Assembly: GCA_003509545.1 (NCBI GenBank) | Contig: DOLC01000129.1 | Span: 1-15,092 of the forward strand | From: Peptococcaceae bacterium | GTDB taxonomy: Bacteria > Bacillota > DSM-521 > Neomoorellales > Neomoorellaceae | Direction: 5' to 3' | Length of the DNA stretch: 15,092 bases | Shown here: positions 6,818 through 15,092 of the stretch, one piece after another | How positions within the stretch are numbered: the stretch's first letter is position 1 | Layout: every line of letters starts with the position of its first letter | Notes under the pieces: generated by a model | The model's input: only the letters and a program-made list of their open reading frames with translations | Told to the model about the DNA's origin: nothing | Database searches by the model: none | Position numbers and translations under genes: made by a program

Positions 6818-9463
6818 TTACCCCCACCACCTCAACTGATACTCCTGCCGGTCGGAGCGGCGACGGGAAGAAAGTTTTTTCTGCCAATTAAATATGGCCT
6901 GCATGGCCTCGAGGGGGGTTTTGGTCATGAGATTATATTCTTCCAGTTCCCGCAATACCTCGGCTTCCACACCCTTGATCCGGCCGGACTTGCCGCCCGT
7001 CCCCTCAGGTCGGTCTACCTCGCGGTCTTCTTCCTTCCGACCCCCTTGTGAGCCTCGAGGGGCGCCGTCCAAGAGTTCTCCTGCCCGTCGTAGCACCTCT
7101 TCGGGCAGGCCGGCCAGGCGGGCCACATGCAGCCCGTAGCTCCGGTCCGTGCCGCCGGGTACAATGGTATGCAAGAAAACTACGCTTTCCCCCTCTTCCC
7201 TCACGGCGATGCTGTAGTTCTTTACTCCGGATAGATATTCTTCCAACTCCACAAGCTCATGGTAATGAGTGGCAAAGAGGGTGCGGCTCCCCACGCGGTC
7301 ATGGAGGTATTCCACCACCGCCCTGGCAATACTTAACCCGTCGGCCGTGCTCGTCCCGCGTCCCACCTCATCTAAAATGACCAGGCTTCGCCGGGTAGCC
7401 TGGCGCAAAATATAGGCAACCTCCTGCATTTCCACCATAAAGGTGCTCTGGCCCGCGACCAGGTCGTCGGCCGCCCCGACCCGGGTCATAATGCGGTCCA
7501 CCAGCCCGATCCGGGCAAAGCCTGCGGGTACGAAACTGCCCATCTGGGCCAGCAGCACTATAAGGGCCACCTGGCGAATATAAGTAGACTTGCCGGCCAT
7601 GTTCGGGCCGGTTATAATATGTATCCGCTGGGAACCCCCGTCCAACACCGTGTCATTGGGTACGAATTCCTTATCCCGCACCACCCTCTCCACCACGGGA
7701 TGGCGGCCCTGGTGTATTTCAATGCGGTCCCCCTCATCTACAACGGGACATGTATAATTATAGTCCGCAGCTACCGAGGCCAGGGAACACAGGGCGTCTA
7801 GAATGCCCAGGGCCTTGGCCGTTCCCTGTACCCGGGGTAGTACGGACAAGACCCGGTCCCGGAGCTCTTGAAAAAGCTCGTACTCGAGGGCCGCCAGCCT
7901 TTCCTCCGAACCAAGAACCTGCTGCTCCAACTCCTTTAAGCGGGGTGTAATGAAACGCTCCGCATTGGCCAGGGTCTGTTTCCGCTCGTAATCCTCCGGT
8001 ACAAGGGGAAGATTGGGCTTGGTTACCTCGATGTAATAACCGAAAACCCGGTTGTATCCTACCTTGAGGGACTTGATACCCGTCCGCTCCCGTTCCCGGC
8101 TCTCCAACCCGGCGATCCACTCCCTCCCGTGGTTCACCGCCTCACGGAGACGGTCCACCTCGGGATGGAACCCCGGCCTTATCAGTCCGCCTTCCTTCAC
8201 CCCGGCCGGGGGGTCGTCCACCAGAGCCCGGGCGATAAGGCCGGTGACCTCCTCTACCCCGTCCAACCGGGCGGAAATCCTTCTTAAGAGAATGGACTCA
8301 ACCCTTTGAAGGACTTCCTTCAAAGGGCCCACCATCTCCAGGGATTGCCGTAGGGCCTGCAATTCCCGGCCTCCTGCCGTCCCGTAGGCCACCCGGCCGG
8401 CCAGCCGTTCCAGATCCTTTACCTGTTTCAAGTATGCCTCGATTTCCTGCCGTAACAGGAAATCGCCCACCAGTTCCCTCACGGCGTCCTGGCGTTCCCG
8501 GATGAGCTCCAGCTTGACCAAGGGTTGCTCTACCCACCGCCGCAATGTCCGGCCACCCATGGCCGTAAGGGTCCGGTCCAGCACCCAAAGGAGGGAACCA
8601 CGCCTCCCCAGCTCCCTCCCGGCCGCCGTGAGCTCCAGGTTGCGGCGGCTGGCCTGGTCTAGACCCATATAGGTCACTTCATCCTCCAGACCGGGGGGTT
8701 CCAGATGGGCGAGGGAATTTTTCTGGGTGGCGGTGAGGAAGCTCAAGACCATAGCTCCGGCCATGAGGGCCGCATCCCCGACTTCCAGGCGCCATTCCGC
8801 GCCGAAACGTTCCCGCAAGATCCCTAGAGCAGCCTCTACTTCAAACCCTTGGTCCCATGGAGTTAGTACGCAGGAAAGGTAAAGGCGCAGACGCCCGATA
8901 AAGGCCGCATCCTTAAGACAGGCGGAAGGGAGCAGGCATTCCGCCGGTTCCAGACGGACCAGCTCGTCGACCAGCTCAGGAAACCGGCTGCACAGGTGGA
9001 GCCGGAACTCACCCGTCGACACGTCCACCCACGCCAGGCCGTAGCTGCCCTGATAGGGAGCCACGGACGCCAGGTAGTTATTGCCCTTCTCCGGCAGATA
9101 CTTGTCATCGGTAAAGGTGCCCGGGGTGATGACCCGCACCACTTCCCGGCGCACCAGGCCCTTGGCGGTACGGGGATCCTCCACCTGTTCGCAAATGGCC
9201 ACCTTGTAGCCCCGAGACACCAGGCGGGCGATGTACCCGTCGGCCGAATGATACGGCACGCCGCACATGGGAGGGGCGTCATCCCCTGATTCCCTCGAGG
9301 TGAGGACGATCCCCAGTTCTCGGGAAGCCACCACTGCGTCTTCAAAGAACATTTCGTAAAAATCGCCCAGCCGGAAAAATAGGATGGCATCGGGATGCAT
9401 CTCTTTCAAGACCTTGTACTGCCGCATCATGGGCGTTAGGGTGGCCTCCCTGCCCTTCGTCAT
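6818..9463 (-). CDS. mutS: DNA mismatch repair protein MutS
   Basis: An 881-aa MutS1 that binds mismatches and small loops. The mismatch-reading Phe-x-Glu motif is FYE (35-37) in the N-terminal domain. The C-terminal ABC-type ATPase has Walker [10 protein letters not shown] (619-627), a signature region [10 protein letters not shown] near 667-676, Walker [14 protein letters not shown] with Asp698-Glu699, and the H-loop FATHYHEL (730-737). A charged Gly/Glu/Arg-rich linker (about 799-830) precedes the C-terminal dimerisation helices. Length is normal for Firmicute MutS1. Its ATG overlaps the miaB TGA by four bases (ATGA at 9463-9460), a sign of translational coupling. It is followed by mutL after 15 bp. 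Confidence 0.98.
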   Translation of the reverse strand: MTKGREATLTPMMRQYKVLKEMHPDAILFFRLGDFYEMFFEDAVVASRELGIVLTSRESGDDAPPMCGVPYHSADGYIARLVSRGYKVAICEQVEDPRTAKGLVRREVVRVITPGTFTDDKYLPEKGNNYLASVAPYQGSYGLAWVDVSTGEFRLHLCSRFPELVDELVRLEPAECLLPSACLKDAAFIGRLRLYLSCVLTPWDQGFEVEAALGILRERFGAEWRLEVGDAALMAGAMVLSFLTATQKNSLAHLEPPGLEDEVTYMGLDQASRRNLELTAAGRELGRRGSLLWVLDRTLTAMGGRTLRRWVEQPLVKLELIRERQDAVRELVGDFLLRQEIEAYLKQVKDLERLAGRVAYGTAGGRELQALRQSLEMVGPLKEVLQRVESILLRRISARLDGVEEVTGLIARALVDDPPAGVKEGGLIRPGFHPEVDRLREAVNHGREWIAGLESRERERTGIKSLKVGYNRVFGYYIEVTKPNLPLVPEDYERKQTLANAERFITPRLKELEQQVLGSEERLAALEYELFQELRDRVLSVLPRVQGTAKALGILDALCSLASVAADYNYTCPVVDEGDRIEIHQGRHPVVERVVRDKEFVPNDTVLDGGSQRIHIITGPNMAGKSTYIRQVALIVLLAQMGSFVPAGFARIGLVDRIMTRVGAADDLVAGQSTFMVEMQEVAYILRQATRRSLVILDEVGRGTSTADGLSIARAVVEYLHDRVGSRTLFATHYHELVELEEYLSGVKNYSIAVREEGESVVFLHTIVPGGTDRSYGLHVARLAGLPEEVLRRAGELLDGAPRGSQGGRKEEDREVDRPEGTGGKSGRIKGVEAEVLRELEEYNLMTKTPLEAMQAIFNWQKKLSSRRRSDRQEYQLRWWG

Positions 9464-10779
9464 GCCACTACCTCTCCCTTAAGGAGCCATGTCTGAGCCT
9501 GGGTTATCCTCACAGGCATCAACCTGCCGACCAGTTCCCGGGAGCCCGTGAAGTGGACCAGTTTATGGGTGCGGGTGCGGCCGCTGAGCTGTGTAGGATC
9601 GTTTTCGCTGGGCCCTTCTACGAGTACCTCCAGTTCCCTTCCCACCAGGGCCTCGTTCTTGGCCCGGCTGATGCGGTTCTGCAGATCCATCAAGCGCTGC
9701 AGGCGCTCCTTCTTAACCTCCCGCGGAACCTGGTCCGGCAGGTTGGCGGCCGCCGTTCCGCGGCGGGGTGAGTACATGAAGGTGAAGGCATTGTCGAATT
9801 CGACCCGCTCCACCAGATCCAAAGTAGCGGCGAAGTCTTCTTCCGTCTCTCCGGGAAAACCGACGATGAGGTCGGTGGTGATACTCACCCCGGGTATATG
9901 GCTCCGCAGATTATCCACCAGGCTAAAATAGTCCTCGCGGGTATAGCCACGGTTCATGAGTTCCAGTATCCGGTTGCTACCTGCCTGTACGGGCAGATGA
10001 ACGTGTTCGCATACCTTGTCCAGGCGGCTCAAGGTCCTGACGAGGTCCAAGGTGAAATCCCGGGGATGGGAAGTCATATACCGGATGCGCCGGAGCCCCT
10101 CGATACCGTTGACCATCTCCAGGAGGCGGGCAAAATCTATCTCTTCCCCCAAGTCTCTGCCGTAGGAATTCACGTTCTGGCCCAGGAGCATAACTTCGAG
10201 TACTCCGTCCTTTACCAGGGCCCGGATTTCTTGGACAATATCCTCGGGCCGCCGGCTCCGCTCCCTGCCCCGCACATAGGGCACAATGCAATAGGAACAA
10301 AAATTATTGCAACCGTAACTTATCGTTACTAAGGCCTTAACCCCGCCCGCCGTCCGGTGGGGAAGACCCTCCACGATGTCCCCCTCCGTATCCCACACCG
10401 CGGCCACCGGCCGGCGGAGATGGGTTACCTCCTCCAGTAAGTTCGGTAGCTCGTGGAGGTTATGGGTCCCGTAGATGAGATCCACATGGGGCGCCTTCTG
10501 GCGCATTTCTTCCGCCGCCCCGGGCTGCTGGGTCATGCATCCCCCCACGGCAATGATTAAATCCGGCTTCTTGCTCTTCAGCCTGGCAAGCTGGCCCAGC
10601 TTGCCGTAAACTTTGTTTTCTGCCTTTTCCCGCACACAACAGGTATGAAGGATGATAACGTCGGCCTCTTCAACGGCCGGAGCCCTGGTATAGCCTCTGT
10701 CTTCCAGTAAGCCGCCGATGATCTGGCCGTCCCTTTCATTCATCTGACAACCGTACACTATGGTCCAGTAACTTTTCAC
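9460..10779 (-). CDS. miaB: tRNA-2-methylthio-N6-dimethylallyladenosine synthase MiaB
   Basis: A 439-aa radical-SAM methylthiotransferase that adds the 2-methylthio group to i6A37 made by MiaA. The N-terminal cluster ligands are Cys11 (YGCQMN), Cys47 (HTCCVRE) and Cys81 (GGCMTQ). The radical-SAM triad is Cys157, Cys161 and Cys164 in GCNNFCSYC, followed by [14 protein letters not shown]-terminal TRAM domain covers roughly 373-437. The usual NTC triplet reads HTC, followed by an extra Cys48, a minor variation. The start is GTG with GGGAGG 11 bases upstream. It heads the operon, with a clear promoter at 10835-10863, and overlaps mutS by 4 bp. The related MtaB and RimO are less likely given the motifs and the operon with miaA. 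Confidence 0.96.
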   Translation of the reverse strand: MKSYWTIVYGCQMNERDGQIIGGLLEDRGYTRAPAVEEADVIILHTCCVREKAENKVYGKLGQLARLKSKKPDLIIAVGGCMTQQPGAAEEMRQKAPHVDLIYGTHNLHELPNLLEEVTHLRRPVAAVWDTEGDIVEGLPHRTAGGVKALVTISYGCNNFCSYCIVPYVRGRERSRRPEDIVQEIRALVKDGVLEVMLLGQNVNSYGRDLGEEIDFARLLEMVNGIEGLRRIRYMTSHPRDFTLDLVRTLSRLDKVCEHVHLPVQAGSNRILELMNRGYTREDYFSLVDNLRSHIPGVSITTDLIVGFPGETEEDFAATLDLVERVEFDNAFTFMYSPRRGTAAANLPDQVPREVKKERLQRLMDLQNRISRAKNEALVGRELEVLVEGPSENDPTQLSGRTRTHKLVHFTGSRELVGRLMPVRITQAQTWLLKGEVVA

Positions 10780-10834
10780 CGAAGGTTAAGCCTCCCGGTC
10801 TCATCTTTCTGGCGTTCTGGTCAACTCATATATA

Positions 10835-10863
10835 ATTATATCCTCCCGGAGGCCTTTAAACAA
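10835..10863 (-). promoter_or_regulatory. Promoter of the miaB-mutS-mutL-miaA-hfq operon
   Basis: On the minus strand TTGTTT (10863-10858, 3 of 6) and a perfect TATAAT (10840-10835) are separated by exactly 17 bases, with expected transcription start near 10828, about 50 bases before the miaB GTG. The -10 lies within a perfect 12-bp palindrome, ATATAATTATAT (10830-10841). The spacer holds CCTCC-G-GGAGG (10852-10842), which might be an operator. Confidence 0.65.
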
Positions 10864-10891
10864 AGGGCATCTGCCGCGGCCCCTTAACAAC

Positions 10892-10920
10892 AAAAAAAGC
10901 CGCCACACCTCGAGGCGGCT
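10892..10920 (-). terminator. Strong intrinsic terminator upstream of the miaB operon
   Basis: On the minus strand AGCCGCC (10920-10914) and GGCGGCT (10904-10898) form a 7-bp stem with a 9-base loop, directly followed by seven Ts (10898-10892). It ends transcripts coming from the right. It lies about 280 bases past the stop of the nuclease-family gene, so it may belong to a separate RNA in between. Confidence 0.9.
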
Positions 10921-10936
10921 GGCTCTACCCTCTGCT

Positions 10937-11178
10937 CCCTATCCCGGCGTATGAAGCTTCGTCCACCATCCTTCTCCCGCAGGCATCACCCGCTCCTCCC
11001 CGGCCACAGATCTGCCCGTTCCCAGGATCTGCTCCGGCCCCGGAACCCCGCACGGCCCCCCGCAGGCTGCCTTGCTCCGCCGCCCTGCCTGTGACTCCCC
11101 TGGGCCAGGGTCATGTCGAGGGGCTCCAGTTTCGCCTCGGGCGTCCTAAACCCCATCCCTTAACCGGGGAGGATAGGG
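10937..11178 (-). ncRNA. Candidate structured RNA ending at a terminator, family unknown
   Basis: The 420 bases between miaB and the nuclease-family gene (10780-11198) contain no recognisable protein. Read on the minus strand, bases 11178-11171 (CCCTATCC) pair perfectly with 10944-10937 (GGATAGGG), extendable to 10 of 11. A second long-range helix, 11091-11086 (CAGGCA) with 10985-10980 (TGCCTG), nests inside. A local hairpin pairs CAGATC (11031-11026) with GATCTG (11012-11007), reinforced by CCGG/CCGG. The whole is followed 17 bases later by a strong terminator. I could not match it to 6S, tmRNA, SRP, RNase P or a cobalamin switch. Alternatives are a long structured 3' UTR of the upstream gene or chance pairing in GC-rich DNA. 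Confidence 0.35.
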
Positions 11179-11198
11179 GGCGGGCGACCTGCAGATCT

Positions 11199-11681
11199 TC
11201 AGTGGAGGGATTTCTTATCGATTTCCGGCCGGTGCTGCTCCAGCAGTTCTTGTTGCTCCTCTTCGGACCGCTCCGCCAGTAAATCCTCCACTGCCAGGGT
11301 GTAGGCGGCGACCTTCTCCGAAATGTAGAGGGGTGCGTTGGTGCGCAGGGCTAAGGCTATGGCATCGCTGGGACGCGCATCAACCACTACTTCTTTGCCT
11401 CCGTGGTCCAGGTACAGCTCGGCATAGTAGGTGCCGTCGCGGATATCCTGGACGAGCACTCGGCTTACTTTAGCCCCAAGGCTCTCACACAAGGTCCGCA
11501 GCAGGTCGTGGGTCATGGGCCGAGGCGTCAGTATCCCCTGTAAAGCCATGGCAATGGCCTGCGCCTCAAAGGGCCCTACCCAGATGGGCAATACCTGGGA
11601 TTCCTCCTGGTCGACAAGGAGCACCACCGGGCTCATGCTTTGATCCAGGACGATCTGCTTCACCTTGACCGGTATAAGCAT
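11199..11681 (-). CDS. Bifunctional nuclease family protein (DUF151)
   Basis: Encodes a 160-aa protein of the BFN/DUF151 family (PF02577). The hallmark is DARPSDAIALALR (101-113), preceded by LPIWVGPFEAQAIAMAL (31-47) and the MTHDLLRTLCESLGA region (56-70). The C-terminus from about 132 is a Glu/Gln-rich helix, probably a coiled coil; it lacks the UVR domain found on some relatives. A plant member has nuclease activity and a mycobacterial relative is described as a nuclease-like stress protein, but the role in clostridia is unknown. The start is ATG with AGGGAGGT about 8 bases upstream. It follows the PPC gene after 144 bp and may be separately transcribed, although only an orphan TATAAA (11702-11707) is visible. 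Confidence 0.88.
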   Translation of the reverse strand: MLIPVKVKQIVLDQSMSPVVLLVDQEESQVLPIWVGPFEAQAIAMALQGILTPRPMTHDLLRTLCESLGAKVSRVLVQDIRDGTYYAELYLDHGGKEVVVDARPSDAIALALRTNAPLYISEKVAAYTLAVEDLLAERSEEEQQELLEQHRPEIDKKSLH

Positions 11682-11738
11682 GCCAACCCACCTCCCTGCG
11701 CTTTATAATAATTACGCAAGCTACCTTCCCCTTGCCGG

Positions 11739-11771
11739 GGCGGCAGACCGCCTCCTCCGCGGTGGCCGCGG
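11739..11771. other. Two adjacent GC hairpins between the PPC and nuclease-family genes
   Basis: GGCGG-CAGA-CCGCC (11739-11752) and CCGCGG-TGG-CCGCGG (11757-11771) are tight inverted repeats in the 144-bp gap. Neither is followed by a T-run on either strand, so I do not call them terminators. They could be mRNA-stability elements or a protein site. Confidence 0.4.
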
Positions 11772-11825
11772 CCTACCGCCAACCCTCCTTCCTCCTCTAC
11801 TTGTTTATTGCTAACCTCCTTCAAG

Positions 11826-12269
11826 TTATACCCACAGGTATAATCCCGTTACCTCATCGTAGACCCGCTGGGGAGGGGCCGGCAGGGCGAGTTCCTGAAT
11901 AAATACCTCTCCCGCCATGACCACCGTCCCTTCCATCAAATGGCCTCCCAGCACCTTGCCTTCCCTGTTCATGAAGGTGACGTGGGCGTGCACGAAGGGC
12001 CGGCCTTCTTTAAGGCTTATATTTCCCATACCGGAGAGTATCTCCATGGGTTCGTCCAGATCAAAGGCGATAAACTCCTTGCGGTCCTGGAGATAGTAAG
12101 CTACCTTCGCCTTCTTCACCCCGCCCAGGAATTTGATCCAGCCGAATCGAATATCCTCCTCTTCGGCTATACCCTGCAGCGCTCCCAACAAATCGACCCC
12201 GTAGCTCAAGCGATAGGCGATAATCCTACCCGGTCTGCCTTCCCACTTCTTAAAGTATAGATTCGTCAT
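11826..12269 (-). CDS. PPC/DUF296-domain protein (putative DNA-binding)
   Basis: A 147-aa single-domain protein of the PPC/DUF296 fold (PF03479), known from plant AT-hook proteins and from stand-alone bacterial proteins that form trimers. Family signatures: GWIKFLGGVKKA (43-54), GNISLKEGRPFVHAHVTF (82-99) and GGHLMEGTVVMAGEVFIQEL (108-127). His94, His96 and His110 are well placed to bind a metal, as seen in some bacterial structures. There is no AT-hook, so DNA binding is unproven. The start is ATG with GGAGGAGG about 10 bases upstream. It follows the DUF362 gene by 26 bp and is probably the last gene of the guaB operon. Its function cannot be deduced further. Confidence 0.88.
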   Translation of the reverse strand: MTNLYFKKWEGRPGRIIAYRLSYGVDLLGALQGIAEEEDIRFGWIKFLGGVKKAKVAYYLQDRKEFIAFDLDEPMEILSGMGNISLKEGRPFVHAHVTFMNREGKVLGGHLMEGTVVMAGEVFIQELALPAPPQRVYDEVTGLYLWV

Positions 12270-12295
12270 CGGCGGTCAACCTCCTCCCTCCGGGG

Positions 12296-13408
12296 CTAAA
12301 CTTTTATAAGGGTATATTTCCTAGTGCCCAGGCCTATTTCCTCCCCGTAAGCCAGTTGATGGGTCCCATCATACCCGCTTACGGCCGTAAATTTGTCGGC
12401 GGCGTCTCCCTTACCGTCCAGGCGGGTTCCCGGCAGGGGCGGCTGGGCGTTCACCAAGTCCAGGCTGGCCTGATCCAGGGCTACCGCATCGTAGGATGCC
12501 AGGATCCCGACATCGCCCACCAGGGCGGCATCGTTCCAGGAATTGCAGTCGCATTCCGGGGCAACGTTGGTAACGAAATTGAAGAAGGCAACTTTCCCCT
12601 CCTTGTTTTGCAGGGCACCGTAGGCGTACTCTACAATTTTTTCCTGCAGAACCTCGGGGGCGGATTTAAAGTTCGGCTTGATGGCCCGGTAAGGGCAGGT
12701 GACGGTGCATTCTCCGCAGCCGATGCATTTCGCCTCGTCGATTACCGCATGTTCTTCTACGGTGATGGCCCCGGCCGGGCACCAGAGCCTGCACCTGCCG
12801 CAGGCTGTACATTTTTCCCCCCTAACCCGGGGTAAAACATCGGAGTGCATCATCTGTTTGCCGCTCGGGCTCCCGCATCCCATGCCCAAATTTTTCAGGG
12901 CGCCGCCGAAGCTGGTAAGTTCGTGGCCCTTAAAATGGCTGAGCACTACTAGGGCATCGGCGTGATAGATGGCACTGCCTATTTTCACTTCCTTGAACCG
13001 CTTTAGGTTCACCGGCACGCTCAAATAGTCTTTACCCCGCAGGCCGTCCGCTATAATTACCGGCGCGCCCACTACGGCGTAGGCAAAACCGTTTTCCACC
13101 GCCGTCTGCAAATGATCCACGGCATTAGAGCGCGATCCTACGTACAGGGTATTGGTATCCGTCAAAAAGGGCTTGCCCCCCTGCCGCCGAATCAACTCGA
13201 CTATCCTCCGGACGAAGGCGGGGTGTATATAGGCCAGGTTGCCCTTTTCGCCGAAGTGGAGTTTGACGGCTACCAGATCGCCTTGGGCTATAATCTCATC
13301 AAAACCAGCCCGCCGCCACAGGCGTTCCACCTTGTCGATGAGGTTGTTGCCCTTTTCCGTACGCATATCCGACCAGAAGACTTCAGCCGTCTTGCCCTCA
13401 AGCGCCAT
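12296..13408 (-). CDS. DUF362 protein with two 4Fe-4S ferredoxin motifs
   Basis: A 370-aa cytoplasmic iron-sulfur protein. The N-terminal DUF362 domain (about 1-190) includes VAVKLHFGEKGN (46-57), FLTDTNTLY (81-89), SHFKGHELTSFGGALKNLGMG (157-177 region) and a GKQMMH segment. It is followed by a bacterial 2[4Fe-4S] ferredoxin unit with Cys200/203/206/210 and Cys228/231/234/238. A further ECDC (285-288) and NFVT-type segment lie in the C-terminal part. Proteins of this design are frequent in anaerobes and are often annotated only as Fe-S binding; substrate and partner are unknown. The start is ATG with GGGGAG/CGGAG just upstream. It begins 39 bp after the guaB stop and runs into the PPC gene after 26 bp, so co-transcription with both is likely. 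Oxidoreductase or electron-transfer activity is inference. Confidence 0.88.
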   Translation of the reverse strand: MALEGKTAEVFWSDMRTEKGNNLIDKVERLWRRAGFDEIIAQGDLVAVKLHFGEKGNLAYIHPAFVRRIVELIRRQGGKPFLTDTNTLYVGSRSNAVDHLQTAVENGFAYAVVGAPVIIADGLRGKDYLSVPVNLKRFKEVKIGSAIYHADALVVLSHFKGHELTSFGGALKNLGMGCGSPSGKQMMHSDVLPRVRGEKCTACGRCRLWCPAGAITVEEHAVIDEAKCIGCGECTVTCPYRAIKPNFKSAPEVLQEKIVEYAYGALQNKEGKVAFFNFVTNVAPECDCNSWNDAALVGDVGILASYDAVALDQASLDLVNAQPPLPGTRLDGKGDAADKFTAVSGYDGTHQLAYGEEIGLGTRKYTLIKV

Positions 13409-13447
13409 ATCTCCGGTTCTCCCCTCTTACCTGCCTGGAATTGCCGA

Positions 13448-15092
<1,645 letters not shown>

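Overview
The window is a compact, GC-rich stretch of bacterial chromosome with eleven recognisable protein genes. Ten are on the minus strand; one small gene at the left end is on the plus strand. A sporulation AAA+ ATPase (SpoVK), a two-copy DUF1540 protein, Hfq next to miaA/mutL/mutS, a PF06838-type PLP enzyme and a stand-alone FlhB-tail protein together point to an endospore-forming clostridial Firmicute. The high GC suggests a thermophilic Moorella-like lineage. That placement is inferred from gene content and style, not from a database match. Non-ATG starts are common: ynbB-like, spoVK, miaA and guaB use TTG, and mutL and miaB use GTG.

Layout from left to right. Positions 1-257 hold no convincing gene. 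They contain a region that can fold into a three-way junction (about 3-76), a tandem 12-bp repeat and a tandem 18-bp repeat, just upstream of the FlhB-tail gene (258-533, plus). Convergent to it is a minus-strand pair, spoVK (1969-2985) then the PLP enzyme (643-1938). Next is a one-gene unit for a two-copy DUF1540 protein (3184-3576), bounded on both sides by strong intrinsic terminators and carrying a possible forespore-type promoter. To its right is a 7-kb operon read leftwards, miaB-mutS-mutL-miaA-hfq (10779 down to 3682). It has a good sigma-A-type promoter at 10835-10863, junctions that overlap or are very short up to miaA, and a 14-bp-stem terminator at 3640-3671. A candidate internal promoter for hfq lies in the end of miaA.

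Upstream of that operon, about 420 bp without a recognised gene (10780-11198) contain a strong minus-strand terminator and a potentially structured transcribed region (10937-11178). To the right are a bifunctional-nuclease-family gene (11199-11681), a PPC/DUF296 gene (11826-12269), a DUF362 ferredoxin-like gene (12296-13408) and guaB (13448-14902). The last three are closely spaced and probably one guaB-led operon.

Functionally, the main operon joins tRNA A37 modification (MiaA prenylates, MiaB methylthiolates the same base), mismatch repair (MutS recognition, MutL nicking) and RNA-chaperone regulation (Hfq). This linkage is conserved in many bacteria. I found no defence system, mobile element, CRISPR array, tRNA or rRNA. 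The least explained parts are the two structured non-coding regions (1-100 and 10937-11178), the DUF1540 unit and the DUF362/PPC pair behind guaB.
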